64,000 bases of DNA from Haberlea rhodopensis (taxonomy: Eukaryota; Streptophyta; Magnoliopsida; Lamiales; Gesneriaceae): assembly GCA_907163345.1 (NCBI GenBank), contig CAJQUN010001206.1:27683-91682 (forward strand). Direction: 5' to 3'. Positions within the stretch are counted from its first letter, which is position 1, and each line of letters begins with the position of its first letter. The position numbers and the translations under genes are program-made. Positions 11,059 through 22,706 of the stretch are shown here, one piece after another. Below the pieces are notes generated by a model. That model made no database searches. It saw nothing but the letters and a program-made list of their open reading frames with translations, and had not been told where the DNA came from.

Positions 11059-12224
11059 TAGTAATGCCTCGAATTGTTGTATACATGTGTGATATGATTA
11101 TGGTATAATTATATCACTTAGCGGTATAATAATGGGGGTTCGGGTGGAACCAAGAAAGAATTAAAACATGTGTGAAATTATATATGGCAAGGAATGAAAC
11201 ATGATGTACAAAATGTAGTGCAAAGATATGATTTGAACTAGTAAGCATTTGATTATGCATGTGAAGTTACTTGCAATTGGAATTGTATTTGAATTTGGAG
11301 TTCATTTCATGTACATGTTACTTAACATGTAATTACCTTTAAATGGCATGATAGCAAGTGAATTAGGGAACTAAGGATCTATATCAAGTGGATTAGGGAG
11401 GTGGAATCACATACTAACACCACTTTCACCTCAAAATCTCTACAAAGCTCCTCTCCAAACCCTTAGAGCTTTTGTTAGTTGAAGCTTAGTTTTTCACTTG
11501 TGATTTGAGCTAGGAAGTTAGGTGAAGTGATTTCTTCACATCTTGGTAAGAATTCATAGCTTTCTACTTGAATTATGTCATTGGTGTTGTATATGTGAAG
11601 TAAACTATTCAAGTGTTCATATGAAGAATCATATCATGTTTCTATGCTTTGAATTGGAATCTATGATGTTGGAATCATGTTAATATGTTCCTAGAGATTG
11701 CAAGAAACATGTTGTAATGTTGAATTTCGAGTTGTAGGAGAAATGCTAGGAGGATAAGCTCAAAATTGCCATGGTTTCAAAATTTTATCATCGACCGATC
11801 GATCGCTGGAGCGTACCGATCGATCGGTAAAACAGGGGAAAAGTTAAGGCGGTGTATGTACCGATCGATCGCTGAAAGCGACCGATCGATCGGTACAATG
11901 CCGTAGCATTTTTGAGATATTCAACTATTTAAGCGATCGATCGCTGGCTTTTGACCGATCGATCGCTAGGGTTAATTGTTTGGACCGATCGATCGCTAGG
12001 ATGACCGATCGATCGGTAGACTTAAAATGTGTATAGTTTTGAGAATTTGATTTTAATGCCTATGATACCATGATATATTATTGGCATTGTTGTAGCACCA
12101 TCACAGGGGACAGGACAACGAGGCAATTAGCCAGGGACGACTGATTTATCTCGTTTGTGTCGCTTTTCAGGTACGTGTTGACGTACAGAGTATAGATATG
12201 ATGTGATGATAGCATATGAACTAG
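11059..12224 (+). repeat. Truncated LTR related to element F
   Basis: It starts GTAATGCCTCGAATTG and matches the LTR of F (55811-57741) in the ggcaaggaatgaaacatgat block, the cttggtaag block, the GATCGATC array (11794-12017), the gttgtagcatcat block and the GTACGT dyad (12170-12186). It is cut near 12224 by a minus-oriented LTR. It lacks roughly the last 700 bp of the F-type LTR. Confidence 0.7.
11794..12017. repeat. CGATCGATCG palindrome array in F-like LTR
   Basis: About eight units, most flanked as ACCGATCGATCGGT or ACCGATCGATCGCT, follow the phrase caaaattgccat. It has the same position and layout as in elements C and F. Confidence 0.85.
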
Positions 12225-13302
12225 TGAGATCGATGAAGCTAAACAACATAATCCAAGCGTCTATGTTTAATCTAGTCAAGTGTTCTTCCTAAGAATTTAA
12301 CAAACTCACAAGCGGAAATTCATCAATCTTAGTTGCTTCGTAAATTAGAGGGATCAAACGATTCCGTATTTGATATCTAATTTAGCGTTAGATTTCATGC
12401 AAGTTACTAGGTTGTCAATCCAATAAACAAACATCAATCATATCAACAAAATCAGAAAAACTCTTGATATTCAATAAAATTGATATATAAAGCGTATGAA
12501 TCTCCCCAAGATAAATAAAATCCAAGGATTTGTCTTCCTCAACCAAGAATTAAAAACTAGCTAGACATAATCTAAGAAAAACAATAAATAAAAGCAAGGG
12601 AAAGAAAACTAATCCGATCTCCGCTCGTCGAGGTGTCAATCCCGCCTTCGCTTCGATCTTCGTAGCCGTCCTCAACAAAATTGAGAGAGAAATTATAAAA
12701 CTATCCTAAACTACTCTACCATAACTATCTAAATGGTTAAAAGGTCTGATTTTCGTGGATATATGTATTGGGAGGCTGATGGAGTAGGTTAGAATCCATG
12801 TGGGAAGGAAAGAAATCAAGTTTTTACACTTTCCAAAAGTCTTCTGGCGTAAATACGCGTAGAATGGCGTAGCTACGCCTACACATGCCGTAGCGTTGGC
12901 GTAATTACGCCTAATAATGGCGTAATTACGTCTGTCATCGATTTTTCTGGCAAGTTTCGTATTTTGGCCGTAACTTTCTCGTCCGAACTCCGAATTTGAT
13001 GAATCAGCTGTCCACGCGAAGATAACTCAAAGTTCTACAACTTTTCTATGGAACAAATTTCCAAAACATTGCTCGAACAAATAGAAATTTGAGGAGAAAG
13101 GAGCAACATGTGTCTTGGATTCTGGTTTTTTTCTCTTTTCTTCAACTTTATTGCTTCTTTCATCATTTTAGCTTGATTTCTTTACCTTTCCCTAAATTTA
13201 CACAAATATACGATTAGGTAGCAAATGTATCAATTTATCCATCAAAATATACCAAATCGTAGACAATTAAGTGCAATAGATGTGTCTATTTCTAGTCACA
13301 TC
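12225..13302 (-). repeat. Minus-strand LTR related to the gag-only elements
   Basis: Its right end (the LTR start on the minus strand, ...tcacatca) and the stretch ttttggccgtaactttctc to caacatgtgtcttggattctgg match the LTRs of the gag-only element at 27621-33709. A TATA-like tggatatatgta lies at about 12758. In place of a GATCGATC array it has a palindrome array of another sequence (12846-12933). No internal region or target duplication is visible, so it is a solo or truncated LTR. The left boundary is approximate. Confidence 0.6.
12846..12933. repeat. GGCGTAATTACGCC palindrome array
   Basis: Units start at 12846, 12866, 12887, 12898 and 12919. The clean form is the 14-bp palindrome GGCGTAATTACGCC; a sister unit reads GGCGTAGCTACGCC. 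It occupies the slot held by GATCGATC arrays in related LTRs. Confidence 0.85.
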
Positions 13303-13618
13303 AGCGTACAAAGATGTAGGACAATCATCAGAAAGTATGAGACCGAGAGGAGAACCATTTAAATCATCATGAGCTGGTGCATCTTCCTCTAGATTTAGTG
13401 GGAAGCGATTTGTTCAGCGGAAGGGTGGTGACTGAGGTACCAAGGGACAGTCTCAAGGTAGTAGTAGTGGCAGTGGTCGAGGACTACAATGTTTTAAATA
13501 TGGAGGGCCACATTTTAAACGAAATTGTCCACAACTTGATACTACAGTTTGTTTCCGCTGTGGGAGGACAGGACACATGATCAGAGATTGTCCTCAAGCT
13601 GGGGGGGACAACAGGTGA
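13303..13618 (+). pseudogene. Gag C-terminus of Tekay element C
   Basis: The frame encodes the basic linker (SSRFSGKRFVQRKGG) and two zinc knuckles at about 13490-13590. The first has lost a cysteine (CFKYGGPHFKRNC); the second is intact (CFRCGRTGHMIRDC). A TGA interrupts the linker and another closes the frame at 13616. The N-terminal gag, leader and 5' LTR of this element are missing, replaced by the LTR to the left. Confidence 0.75.
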
Positions 13619-14409
13619 GAGGGAATATATCAGATATTACAGTGCAGCAGAGACCACAGGGTGTTCCACGGATTGGTGGAGGACAGAGAACAGGACCACC
13701 TCAGGCTCAGGTGTATGCACTGAATAAGGAGCAAGCAGAGGCAGCTCCTGATGATGTAATTGTGGATAAGTGTAGTTTATTTACTTATCCTGCTTTACTT
13801 TTGATTGATACTGGTGCATCACATTCATTTGTTGCACAAGCGTTTATTGACCGGTATCATATATGCTCGTCTCCACTGTTGATGCCTCTCTATGTTTCGA
13901 CACCCATGGGAACTACTGTGATGGCTTGTCAGAGTGTATCTGATTGTGTTATTCAGTTTGATACTGAGTATGAGATACATGCTGATTTGATTGTGTTAGA
14001 AATGATGGATTTTGATTTTATTTTGGGTATTGATGTGTTGAGCAAATATAAAACTTTTGTAGATTGTTGTCAAAAGACAGTGAGATTTCAGTCTGGTACT
14101 GGAAATCAATGGATATTCTATGGACAAGGATCACGTGCTAAATTTCCATTGATATCTGCTCTTAGAATGTCTTGTTTGTTAGAACGTGGACATACAGGAT
14201 ATGTGATATATGTTGTGGATGTCACATATAAGAAAGTAGAAAGAAGAGTGGAGGATATACTAGTGGTTGCAGAGTATGCAGATGTATTTCCAGATGAGAT
14301 TCCTGGATTTCCACCAAGTCGAGAAGTAGACTTTGGTATTGAATTAGTACCTGGTACTTCTGCAATTTCACGAGCACCATATCGAATGGCACCTTCGGAA
14401 TTGAGATAG
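13619..14409 (+). pseudogene. Protease and RT linker of element C
   Basis: It is open from 13549 in this frame, and the real coding follows the gag knuckles. It contains LLIDTGASHSFVAQAF (active-site DTGA), the FDFILGIDVLSKYK flap/core region, the acidic EDILVVAEYADVFPDEIPGFPPSREVDFG linker and the start of RT (YRMAPSELR). It ends at a TAG at 14407 where relatives have Glu, so it is a point stop and not a true end. Confidence 0.85.
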
Positions 14410-15196
14410 TTGAAAATGCATTTACAAGATCTATTGGACAAAGGGTACATACGTCCTAGTGTATCGCCTTGGGGTGCTCCGGTATTATTTGTTAAGAAGA
14501 AGGATGGTTCAATGCGACTTTGCATTGACTACAGACAATTGAACAAGGTAACTATAAAGAATAAATATCATCTTCCTCGTATTGATGATTTGTTTGATCA
14601 GTTACAGGGGTCTACAATCTATTCCAAGATTGATTTGAGATCAGGTTATCATCAGATGCGTGTGAGGGAAGGAGATGTATAGAAGACAGCATTTAGAACT
14701 CGCTATGGACATTATGAGTTTCTAGTAATGCCATTTGGTGTGACGAATGCTCCAGCTGTCTTCATGAGCTTGATGAATCGAGTTTTTTCAGGAATACCTT
14801 GATCAATTTGCCATTGTGTTCATTGATGATATATTGACCTATTCTCGGAGTGAAAATGAACATGTCCAACATTTACATCTAGTGTTACAATTATTGAGAA
14901 CACATCAGTTATATGCCAAACTCAGTAAGTGTGAGTTTTGGTTGACCAGTGTAGGATTTTTGGGACATGTGATATCTAGCGATGGTATCTCAGTTGACCC
15001 GAGAAAGATAGAAGCGGTTTTGAATTGGTCATCACCTACCTCTGTGCCAGAAATTCGTAGTTTCTTGGGTTTGGCTGGATATTATAGACGGTTTGTTGAA
15101 CGCTTTTCAGCAATTGCCAAACCACTTACACAGCTGACACAGAAGGGAGTACCATTTAGATGGTCAGGCGCATGTGAGCATTGTTTCAGGAATTGA
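14410..15196 (+). pseudogene. Reverse transcriptase of element C, with stop and frameshift
   Basis: RT motifs in order: GYIRPSVSPWGAPVLFVKKKDGS, RLCIDYRQLNK, IDLRSGYHQMR, then a TAG at 14680 replacing a Gln codon. MPFGVTNAPAVF follows. A frame change occurs near 14785-14815, and then the catalytic FIDD at the start of the 14816 frame and FLGLAGYYRRFVERF. A second shift lies near 15180. All catalytic motifs are present, but the reading is broken. Confidence 0.9.
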
Positions 15197-16479
15197 AACA
15201 TCGGCTAACTATTGCTCCAGTATTGATTATTCCATCAGAGCATGACAGGTTTGCACTTTATACTGATGCATCATTACTTGGGTTAGGTTGTGTATTGATG
15301 CAGGATAAACATGTGGTGGTTTATGCATCACGCCAGTTGAAGCCACATGAAATGAAATATCTAGTACATGATCTAGAGTTGGCTGCCATTGTCTTTGCCT
15401 TGAAGATATGGCGTCACTATTTATATGGTACGTCGTTTACTATATATACTGATCATAAAAGTTTAAAGTTTTTATTCACTCAAGCAGAGTTGAATATGAG
15501 GCAAAAGAGATGGATGGATCTCTTGAAGGATTATGATTGTGAGATCGAATATCATCCAGGAAAGGCTAATCTCACAGCAGATGCCTTAAGTCGAAAAGTT
15601 CATACTACTGCTGATGAGATAATGCATTTATCAGCCTTGATGACTTCTTGTTGTACCTTAGGTTATGAGTTTGATGTAGATACAGAGCCAGAAAGGGTAT
15701 CAACATTGTTGGTTGAACCCGATATCTTTGAGAAAATCAGAACGACACAAGGTACTGATGATGAGGTACAACACCGGAAGGAAATGATATGTCAAGGACA
15801 AACATCTCAATTTGTACTTGCAAGTGATGGAACTTTGAAGTATAGAAATTGTTGGGTAGTACCTGCTGCATTAGGACTACGCCAAGAAATACTACGACGT
15901 GCACATTGTAGTCATTATAGTATACATCCTGGAGGAAAGAAAATGTATAAGGATTTGCGTACCCAATTTTGGTGGAAACGCGTGAAACAGGATGTGCTGA
16001 ACTTTGTGAAACGGTGTTTAATCTGTCAACAAGTAAAAGCAGAACGACAAAGACCAGGAGGTGAATTGAGGAGTTTGGAGATTCCTCAATGGAAATGGGA
16101 ACATGTTACAATGGATTTTGTTACCCATTTGCCACGGACTTCCTCTGGCTTTGATGCGATTTGGGTCATTGTTGATAGATTGACGAAAGTATCCCACTTC
16201 ATATCTTACAGTATGACATTTACCTATTTGAAAATGGCTCAATTATATATTCAAAATGTAGTGAGACTACATAGCATACCAGTGTCAATTGTATCGGATA
16301 GAGATACGAGATTTTCTTCTCATTTTTGGGAAGGATTACAGTCAGTGCTAAGAACTGAAGTACGATTGAGTACAGCGTATCATCCTCAGACAGATGGACA
16401 AACAGAGCGTACAATACAGACGCTTGAGGATATGTTACAAGCCTGTGTATTGGAGTTTGATAACTCTTGGCAAGAGTAA
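15181..16479 (+). pseudogene. RNase H and integrase (N-terminus and core) of element C
   Basis: A 432-residue open stretch. RNase H carries LYTDASLLGLGCVL, HDLELAAIVFALKIW, IYTDHKSLKFLF and HPGKANLTADALSRK. The integrase zinc region follows (HCSHYSIHPGGKK, CLICQQ), then the core with MDFVTHLPR, IVSDRDTRF and TDGQTERT, which supply the DDE triad. It is ended by a TAA at 16477 where relatives read on. This is the longest intact enzyme stretch of element C. Confidence 0.9.
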
Positions 16480-17163
16480 TTGCCATTAGTGGAATTTTTG
16501 TACAATAATAGTTATCAAACTAGTATACAGATGGCACCATTTGAGGCATTATATGGGCGGGGATGTAGATCGTCATTATATTGGGATGATGTTGATCAGA
16601 CTGCACTTCATGGACCAGAAATGTTACGTGAAATGGAGGAAAAAGTGAAACTAATCAGATTGAAATTACAAGCTGCTCAAGATAGACATGCTGCTTATGC
16701 CAATAAGTGACGTAGACCACTTGAATTCCAAGTTGGTGATCCAGTATTCTTGAAAATCTCACCTTTTAAAGGTGTGGTACGATTTGGTAAACGTGGAAAG
16801 TTGTCTCCATGATACGTTGGTCTGTATGAGATATTGCAACGTATTGGTACGTTGGCATATCGATTAGCACTACCGCCAGCATTGAGTAGTATCCACGATG
16901 TGTTTCATGTTTCACTATTGAGAAAATATGAACCAGATCCAGGTCATGTATTGCAACCATCTGAAGTACAGTTGGATACAGATGTGTTGTATGTGGAACG
17001 ACAAGTACAGATTCTAGATAGAGCTGAGCGGACATTGCGTAACAAAGTGATTCCAATGGTAAAAGTACAGTGGGATCGACGGGTTGTTGAGGAGGCAACA
17101 TGGGAGACGGAGCAGCATATGATACAGCAGTATCCTGAGTTATTTATTGGTATGGCTTTATAG
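16480..17163 (+). pseudogene. Integrase C-terminus and chromodomain-like tail of element C
   Basis: It continues after the stop at 16477 with LVEFLYNNSYQTSIQMAPFEALYGR, a TGA at 16708 and a second TGA at 16813 (both at sites where relatives have Arg, CGA), then LAYRLALPPALSSIHDVFHVS and the closing chromodomain-like segment with VERQVQILDRAER and EEATWETEQHMIQQYPELF. The natural stop is at 17161. Confidence 0.85.
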
Positions 17164-17267
17164 TATTTTGATACTGTTAGTGAGTTGTGTTTATTGCAAT
17201 GTTACAGTTATGTTTATGCTTCTTGCTTTATTGCAATAAGATATATGCATGTTATGTATATGCAATT

Positions 17268-17299
17268 TCGAGGACGAAATTCAATAAGTAGGGGAGAAA
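17268..17299 (+). other. Polypurine tract of element C
   Basis: The cgaggacgaaattc string and aataagtaggggagaaa sit directly before the 3' LTR. The same pair of strings precedes the 3' LTRs of E and F. Confidence 0.7.
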
Positions 17300-19183
17300 T
17301 GTCATGCCTCGAGATGACGTATACATGTGTTATATGTTAAAGGTGTAATTATGATAAATTACAGTATGATATGGACTCGGGGTCGGATTGAACCGAGCAG
17401 GAGTAAAGACATGTATAAATGAAACCTCATTGGAAAATAAAATACATGTGATAAATCAAAGAGAGTGAGTTAAGAACATAAACATGTTGAATATGAACTA
17501 CACATAGTTGGATAGTACTATTTCATGCATTTGACATGAATGTGAGAGGTATTAGATTTGCATTTGAAGTTGAGTTTGTATGTGGTGTGTATTTAAGTTG
17601 CATGACATGTGAATTTGAATTTGGTGAGTTTGGTGAGTGAGTACATAAGGCATGGTTTCAGATTGAAAACACATAATTCACCATAACACACCTACAAATC
17701 TCTACAAAACCCTCTTCAAACCCTTGCTTCCTCTTTCCATCTTTTGCTTGGATTTCACTTGGTAATCAAGCTAGGAAGTTGAGTGAAGTGACTTCATCCT
17801 TTCTTGGTAAGAATTGTTTAGCATCTGATGCATATGGATTGAGGTGATGGAAAATTGAAGCATGTGGTTACTAATCTTATATGCTTTGAATTGAGACTTG
17901 TTATCATGCAAAGAATTGAGTTGTATGATGAGAGAAACATGTTTATATGTTACTAGAGATTGCATGAAACATGTTTAAATGGTTATTTTTCGAGTTGTAG
18001 GAGATACACCATGGAGATAAGCTCAAAATCGCCATGTTCTGAACTTTCTGGACATCGGCGATCGATCGCGAGCTTTGTGCCGATCGATCGCCGATAACAG
18101 AGCAAAAATAAGGCGGTTAAAGCATGTGGCGATCGATCGGTGAAAATATGGCGATCGATAGCGAGAAACAGAACATTTTGGTGATCGATCGCGAGGTAGT
18201 GACGATCGATCGCGAAGGAACAGAACAGTATGGCGATCGATCGTTGAGATGTGGCGATCGATCGCCAGAGTCAGATTTTTGACAAATGTTATATTTTTGT
18301 AGAATTTGTTTTTAATGCCTATGATAACATGATATATCGTTGGTATTGTTGTAGCATCATTACAGGGGACGGGACAACGAGGCTGTTAGACAGTGACGCC
18401 TAATTTATATCGTTTGTGTCGCAGAACAGGTACGTTTTGACGTACGAGTATATGATATTATTGTGATGATGATGTGAGCATGTTATCATATGATTAGTGG
18501 TATCATATGCATGTGCATTCATGAGATTTATATGATTGAGATGGATGCCACGATAGATATGTAGTATATGCTTTGGCTGAGATCGGTGCCATGATAGATA
18601 TGCCAGTGTTGGGCATATGCTTTGGCTGGGATTGTTGCCATGATAGGTATGCTACATATGCTTTGGCATGAGAGATATATGCCGGTTGGGTATATGCTCT
18701 GGCTGTTACAACATGTGAGGACGGTACTATGATATGTGCTGCTAATATGAAGATGTGAGGAAGTTCCACTGACATATTGAGCTGAGATAGATATATCATA
18801 TTGGTCTGGTTATAACAGGAGGAGGAATGAGACATGTCATGACATATTTGCATTTGATGATGCATGATACAGGACAATCACATTTGATGTTATTTTGCTT
18901 TATCGTTTATCTATACTCATGTTGTGTGATTGTTTCTGTAGGGACTCATAGACGTGGGAGGACGGGATTGTGAGTCTATTCCGCTGCGAGCTGAACCACT
19001 GCTTAGGAGTTTTTAGTTTAGATTGTTGTGATGTATATATGATGTGTAGTTTTGACATAGTTTTTGTCAACTTGTAACAACCTACATAACTAAACTCTTA
19101 ATCAGTGCATGTTTTACTTAATTCTGACTCATATATGTATAAATGAACTGATACATAACGTATTAAGTAACGAGGTCCTCACA
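17300..19183 (+). repeat. 3' LTR of Tekay element C
   Basis: It begins TGTCATGCCTCGAG and ends ...GGTCCTCACA. Internal order: leader ending cttggtaag at about 17805, the GATCGATC array (18056-18267), acceptor-like gttgtag at about 18352, a CAGGTACGT-TTTG-ACGTAC dyad (18428-18446), a tandem block of ggctgggat-gttgccatgatag-tatgc units (18535-18700) and acceptor-like tttctgtag at about 18940. The match to the F LTR is clear but diverged. Confidence 0.8.
18056..18267. repeat. CGATCGATCG palindrome array in C 3' LTR
   Basis: Six exact CGATCGATCG units and at least two one-base variants, most within GGCGATCGATCGC contexts, at 20-40 bp intervals. Confidence 0.85.
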
Positions 19184-19185
19184 AT

Positions 19186-21255
19186 TGTGATGTCCCCGAA
19201 ATGATTTTGTGCAATTGAACATTAATTATATCATGTGAGGATTATGGTATTAAATCATTGGTGTTGAATTAATAATAATAGAAATGCTTACTCGTGCAAT
19301 GTCCATGACCTAGTAATGCATTTCAAGGTGCATGCGATGCATGTTGGGAATTCGAGTTATGGCATGATTATTTGGGGTGGGTGTTGATTGTTTTTGGTAA
19401 AGCATGTTTACTTGGAGTTTTGATGTATTTTATTGAATAAATGTTATAAGATATCATGTGAGGATATTTTAGTACATCATGCTAAATACCGGGACCAAAA
19501 ACATAACATATCATTTAATCAACCACCCCCAACCCATACCCATTCCAGCAGATTTAACCAGACACATACCCCCACTTGGCTCCCCCCACACTCAACCCTC
19601 ATCACTTGGTAACCTCTCCCCTCCTTCCCCCATTTTGGTCCAGTTTGAGCTCAACAAAGTGGAGAGGAAGACTTGCTTCCACCTTGCTTAAAACCTTGCA
19701 AAAAGTTGGAGCAAAAAGGGTGAGGAACCATATCTTGTATTGGTTAAATTTGTGGTTGAAGTTAGATAAAGTGTTGAGTAGAAATGGCATGTTTAGTAGC
19801 CTTTTGTTGAGATAATTGTTTTGAGTAGTTACTTGGTACTATAATGGTGTATTTTGTGTGTTGAGTTGTTGGGGTATGATGGTTTGTAGTGTGTTTTATG
19901 GTAGCCTTGGGATGGTGCTCGAAAATGGTGTTGGTTCGCGATTACAGACATTGGCGATTGATCGGCGCGTTTTCCCGATCGATCGCGATAGCCAGAGTGT
20001 GAGACAGAGACATTCGGCGATCGATCGGGAGATTTGAGTGATCGATCAGCGAAGTCAGCGATCGATCGGCATGTCTTCAGCGATCGATCGCGGAATGCAG
20101 AATTTTGGGCATTGAGGCAGTAGCATCTCGCGATCGATCGGGGCTCATTGGCAATCGATCGCGAGAAGCCAAAATATGTGTTTCAATTATTTATTGTGGG
20201 ATTTTTGATATTGGGCTATTATTGGCATCTAATATTGGTTTGTGTGATTGTGTAGAACCATCCCAGGTGGCAACAAAGCCAAGGAAGTAAAGTCCTACCA
20301 CATCCTACTCTTGGAAAGGTACGTAGAAGACGTACGAGCATCCAACGGTAACATTTAATTTATATATGCATTGGGATATGCATTGTGGATGCAAGTGTGT
20401 ATTGAATTGTGCATTGTAGATGCAAATACATGTTGATCTATGCATTATGATTGCATATATGTATGTTGATTGTTTGGTGCACATCCCATGAGTCATGGTT
20501 ATATTGGAGTTATGATTTTAATGATTTGCCGTTGTCACTTGAAGCGATGATAGAATACTTGCCGCTGTCATATTATAGCGGGGAATGAATATTTGCCGCC
20601 AAATGTTGAAGCGAGGGTATTGCCACATGTCGCATTTGAGCGAGGTTATTCAATGCCGCTAATACGTCGAAGCGAGGGGTATTGGTGTCGCTGTCATGAC
20701 ATGCGAGGTGCATTAAAATACACTGTTATAACAGACTAGGGATTGGTAATTGGTGATATGTCATGACATTTGCAAAACCATTGAATAATCCATTGATTAT
20801 AATCATGAGTTATTATACAGGGATAACCAAAAAGGGGGCGTTTAAAATGCAATTGGGAAACATGAAGTGTTTTGTATTTACGGTTTCTGCATTTACGTTT
20901 TTTTAATCATGCTACACTTAATATGGATTATTATATGCTCATGATTTGGGGGTTGTCCTTGTAGGTACATTTTGGCATAAAGGGGTCTAAGGTCGGGTTG
21001 ACGCAGTGAGCTAGCAAGGAGGGCTTTTGATATAAAAGCTGAGATTCTTTTGTATAGTTTCTACTCTAGGAGTAGTGTAAATCTAAAGGATTTAACATTC
21101 ATTTTGTTAGGAATGTATTAATCCATTTGAAAGTAATTATCTTGGCATGTAATCCTTAAAGCTCAAGACCTCAACACAAAATTTTTATACTCTGATAATA
21201 CACTTTAGCTCTACTTATGTCCTCATTTCACACTTAAGGAACTAGGGTCCTTACA
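19186..21255 (+). repeat. Plus-oriented LTR G (same family as D and B-left)
   Basis: It begins TGTGATGTCCCCGAAATG and ends ...GGGTCCTTACA. It holds a GATCGATC array (19952-20164), a tgtgtagaaccatcccagg block, the GTACGT dyad (20318-20336), agcgg/cgct sub-repeats (20520-20710), acceptor-like ttgtccttgtag-gtac near 20955 and the hairpin at 21061-21075. It is followed not by a primer site but by an opposite-strand protease fragment, and no target duplication flanks it, so it is a truncated or rearranged element end. Confidence 0.75.
19952..20164. repeat. CGATCGATCG palindrome array in LTR G
   Basis: Eight to nine units, exact or with a single change (for example cgattgatcgg), in alternating GCGATCGATCGC and CCGATCGATCGG contexts. 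Confidence 0.85.
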
Positions 21256-21374
21256 TCCGCAGACGCAAAGGAGTGCGAAGCACTTGTGTCTACCAAAATA
21301 AAAGCGGAATATGTAAATAAAAGACACGTACTAGCAATCACCTCCTTTGGAGCTGCCTCAGCCTGCTCCCTAGT
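21256..21374 (-). pseudogene. Protease fragment of Tekay element D
   Basis: On the minus strand it encodes the gag-protease junction and the beginning of protease, matching 9091-9212 of composite B closely (shared gcctgctccct and aaataaaagacacgtac). The active-site region is damaged (Ser where the Gly of DTG should be). Its right edge, ctagt, is the target duplication of element E; the rest of the D gag continues at 36839. Confidence 0.75.
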
Positions 21375-22482
21375 TGTAATACCCCCAAAATGTTATATGA
21401 TTATGTGCTACGATGATGATTTACGATGTGTTTAGGAGGGTTGTGGTACTTTAATTGGGGGTTATAATTATGATATGATGATATGGTTTAGGGGGGCATG
21501 TTAGGTGTTTTTAATTGTTGTATTGATGTAGTAAAATTGTAAAATATCAAGGGGAGATATTTTTATACATCGTATGAAATATCGGGACACAATTAAACAC
21601 CACAAAACCACCCTACATGCAACCACCCTCCCCCCACTTGCATGCAACCCACGCCCCCATCCCCTGTTTTCTGGAAACTGATTGACCAAATAGGCATGTT
21701 GGCACTAAGATATTTTCACTCTTGTCTCTTCCAAAAACCTCCTTCTTCCTCCCTTCTTTCGTCTGTAATTTGAATTGCTACTAGGAGGAAAGTGATCGGA
21801 TTTTACTAATCCCTTCTGGACGAAAATCGAGGAGCAAAAGTGGTGAGGAATCAAACTGGTTCACCAGCTTTTTCGTTTTATGCATGTATGTTCTTCATAG
21901 CAGTTTTGGCATGTTAGTGATAGGTTTGTTGAAACCTTGTTATGAACACTTGTAGGTAATGTTTATGAAGTCCCTAGCATGTTTTATTAAGTAACTTACA
22001 TGCTTTACGTATTAGATTTTCGGTTGTAAAAAGGGCTCCTCGAAAATCTGGGCAAGGAAGTGCCCTGTTTGTATGTCTAGTAGGGCTTTTATTATGAAGA
22101 TTTGAAGCATGCTAGCTTAGGCTATGGGTAAACCTTTGACGTGAATACATACATGGAAGTTTGGTGAAAATGCCAACATATTTGTTTAAGCATGAACTAT
22201 GGGCTATGTAGTAGTTTCGTTGCTATAAAGATGTATGTTCAAGAATTCTGGGCTGTGTAGTTATGCCCTGTTTTTCAGAAAAGTTGATCGAGTACTGATA
22301 AAAAGGGGTAGTTTTAATGCATGTCGGTTTAAGTTATGAGTGAACCTTTAATTTTAATACATGCATGGAAGTATGATGAAACTATTGATATGCTTGTTCA
22401 GGCACTTATGTGTGTTATGATGTGGTTTGATGGTATGAAATGAGGTGCTCAAAATCTGGGGAAGTCCCGATTTTTCAGAGCT

Positions 22483-22706
22483 CTCGATCGATCGAGATTT
22501 TGGTCCCGATCGATCGAGCGAGGCAGAAAGTTTAAGGCATGGTTTGAATTTCAGGTGCCGATCGATCGAAGGATTTCTCGATCGATCGGTGAAGCTCTTC
22601 GATCGATCGGTAAAATGTTTCGATCGATCGATCGAGGCAGAATGTTTGGGCACTATTTGTGCACAGTTTCTCGATCGATCAAGACCTTGGGGCCGATCGA
22701 TCGAGA
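22483..22706. repeat. CGATCGATCG palindrome array in E 5' LTR
   Basis: Seven exact CGATCGATCG units and one variant (cgatcgatcaag). One unit is extended to CGATCGATCGATCG. Contexts are mostly TCGATCGATCGA or TCGATCGATCGG. Confidence 0.9.

Noticed and set aside
18056..18267. CRISPR-like array of short repeats with spacers
   Set aside because: The repeat is only 10 bp, spacing is irregular, homologous LTRs share the same spacers, and the context is a plant retrotransposon LTR.
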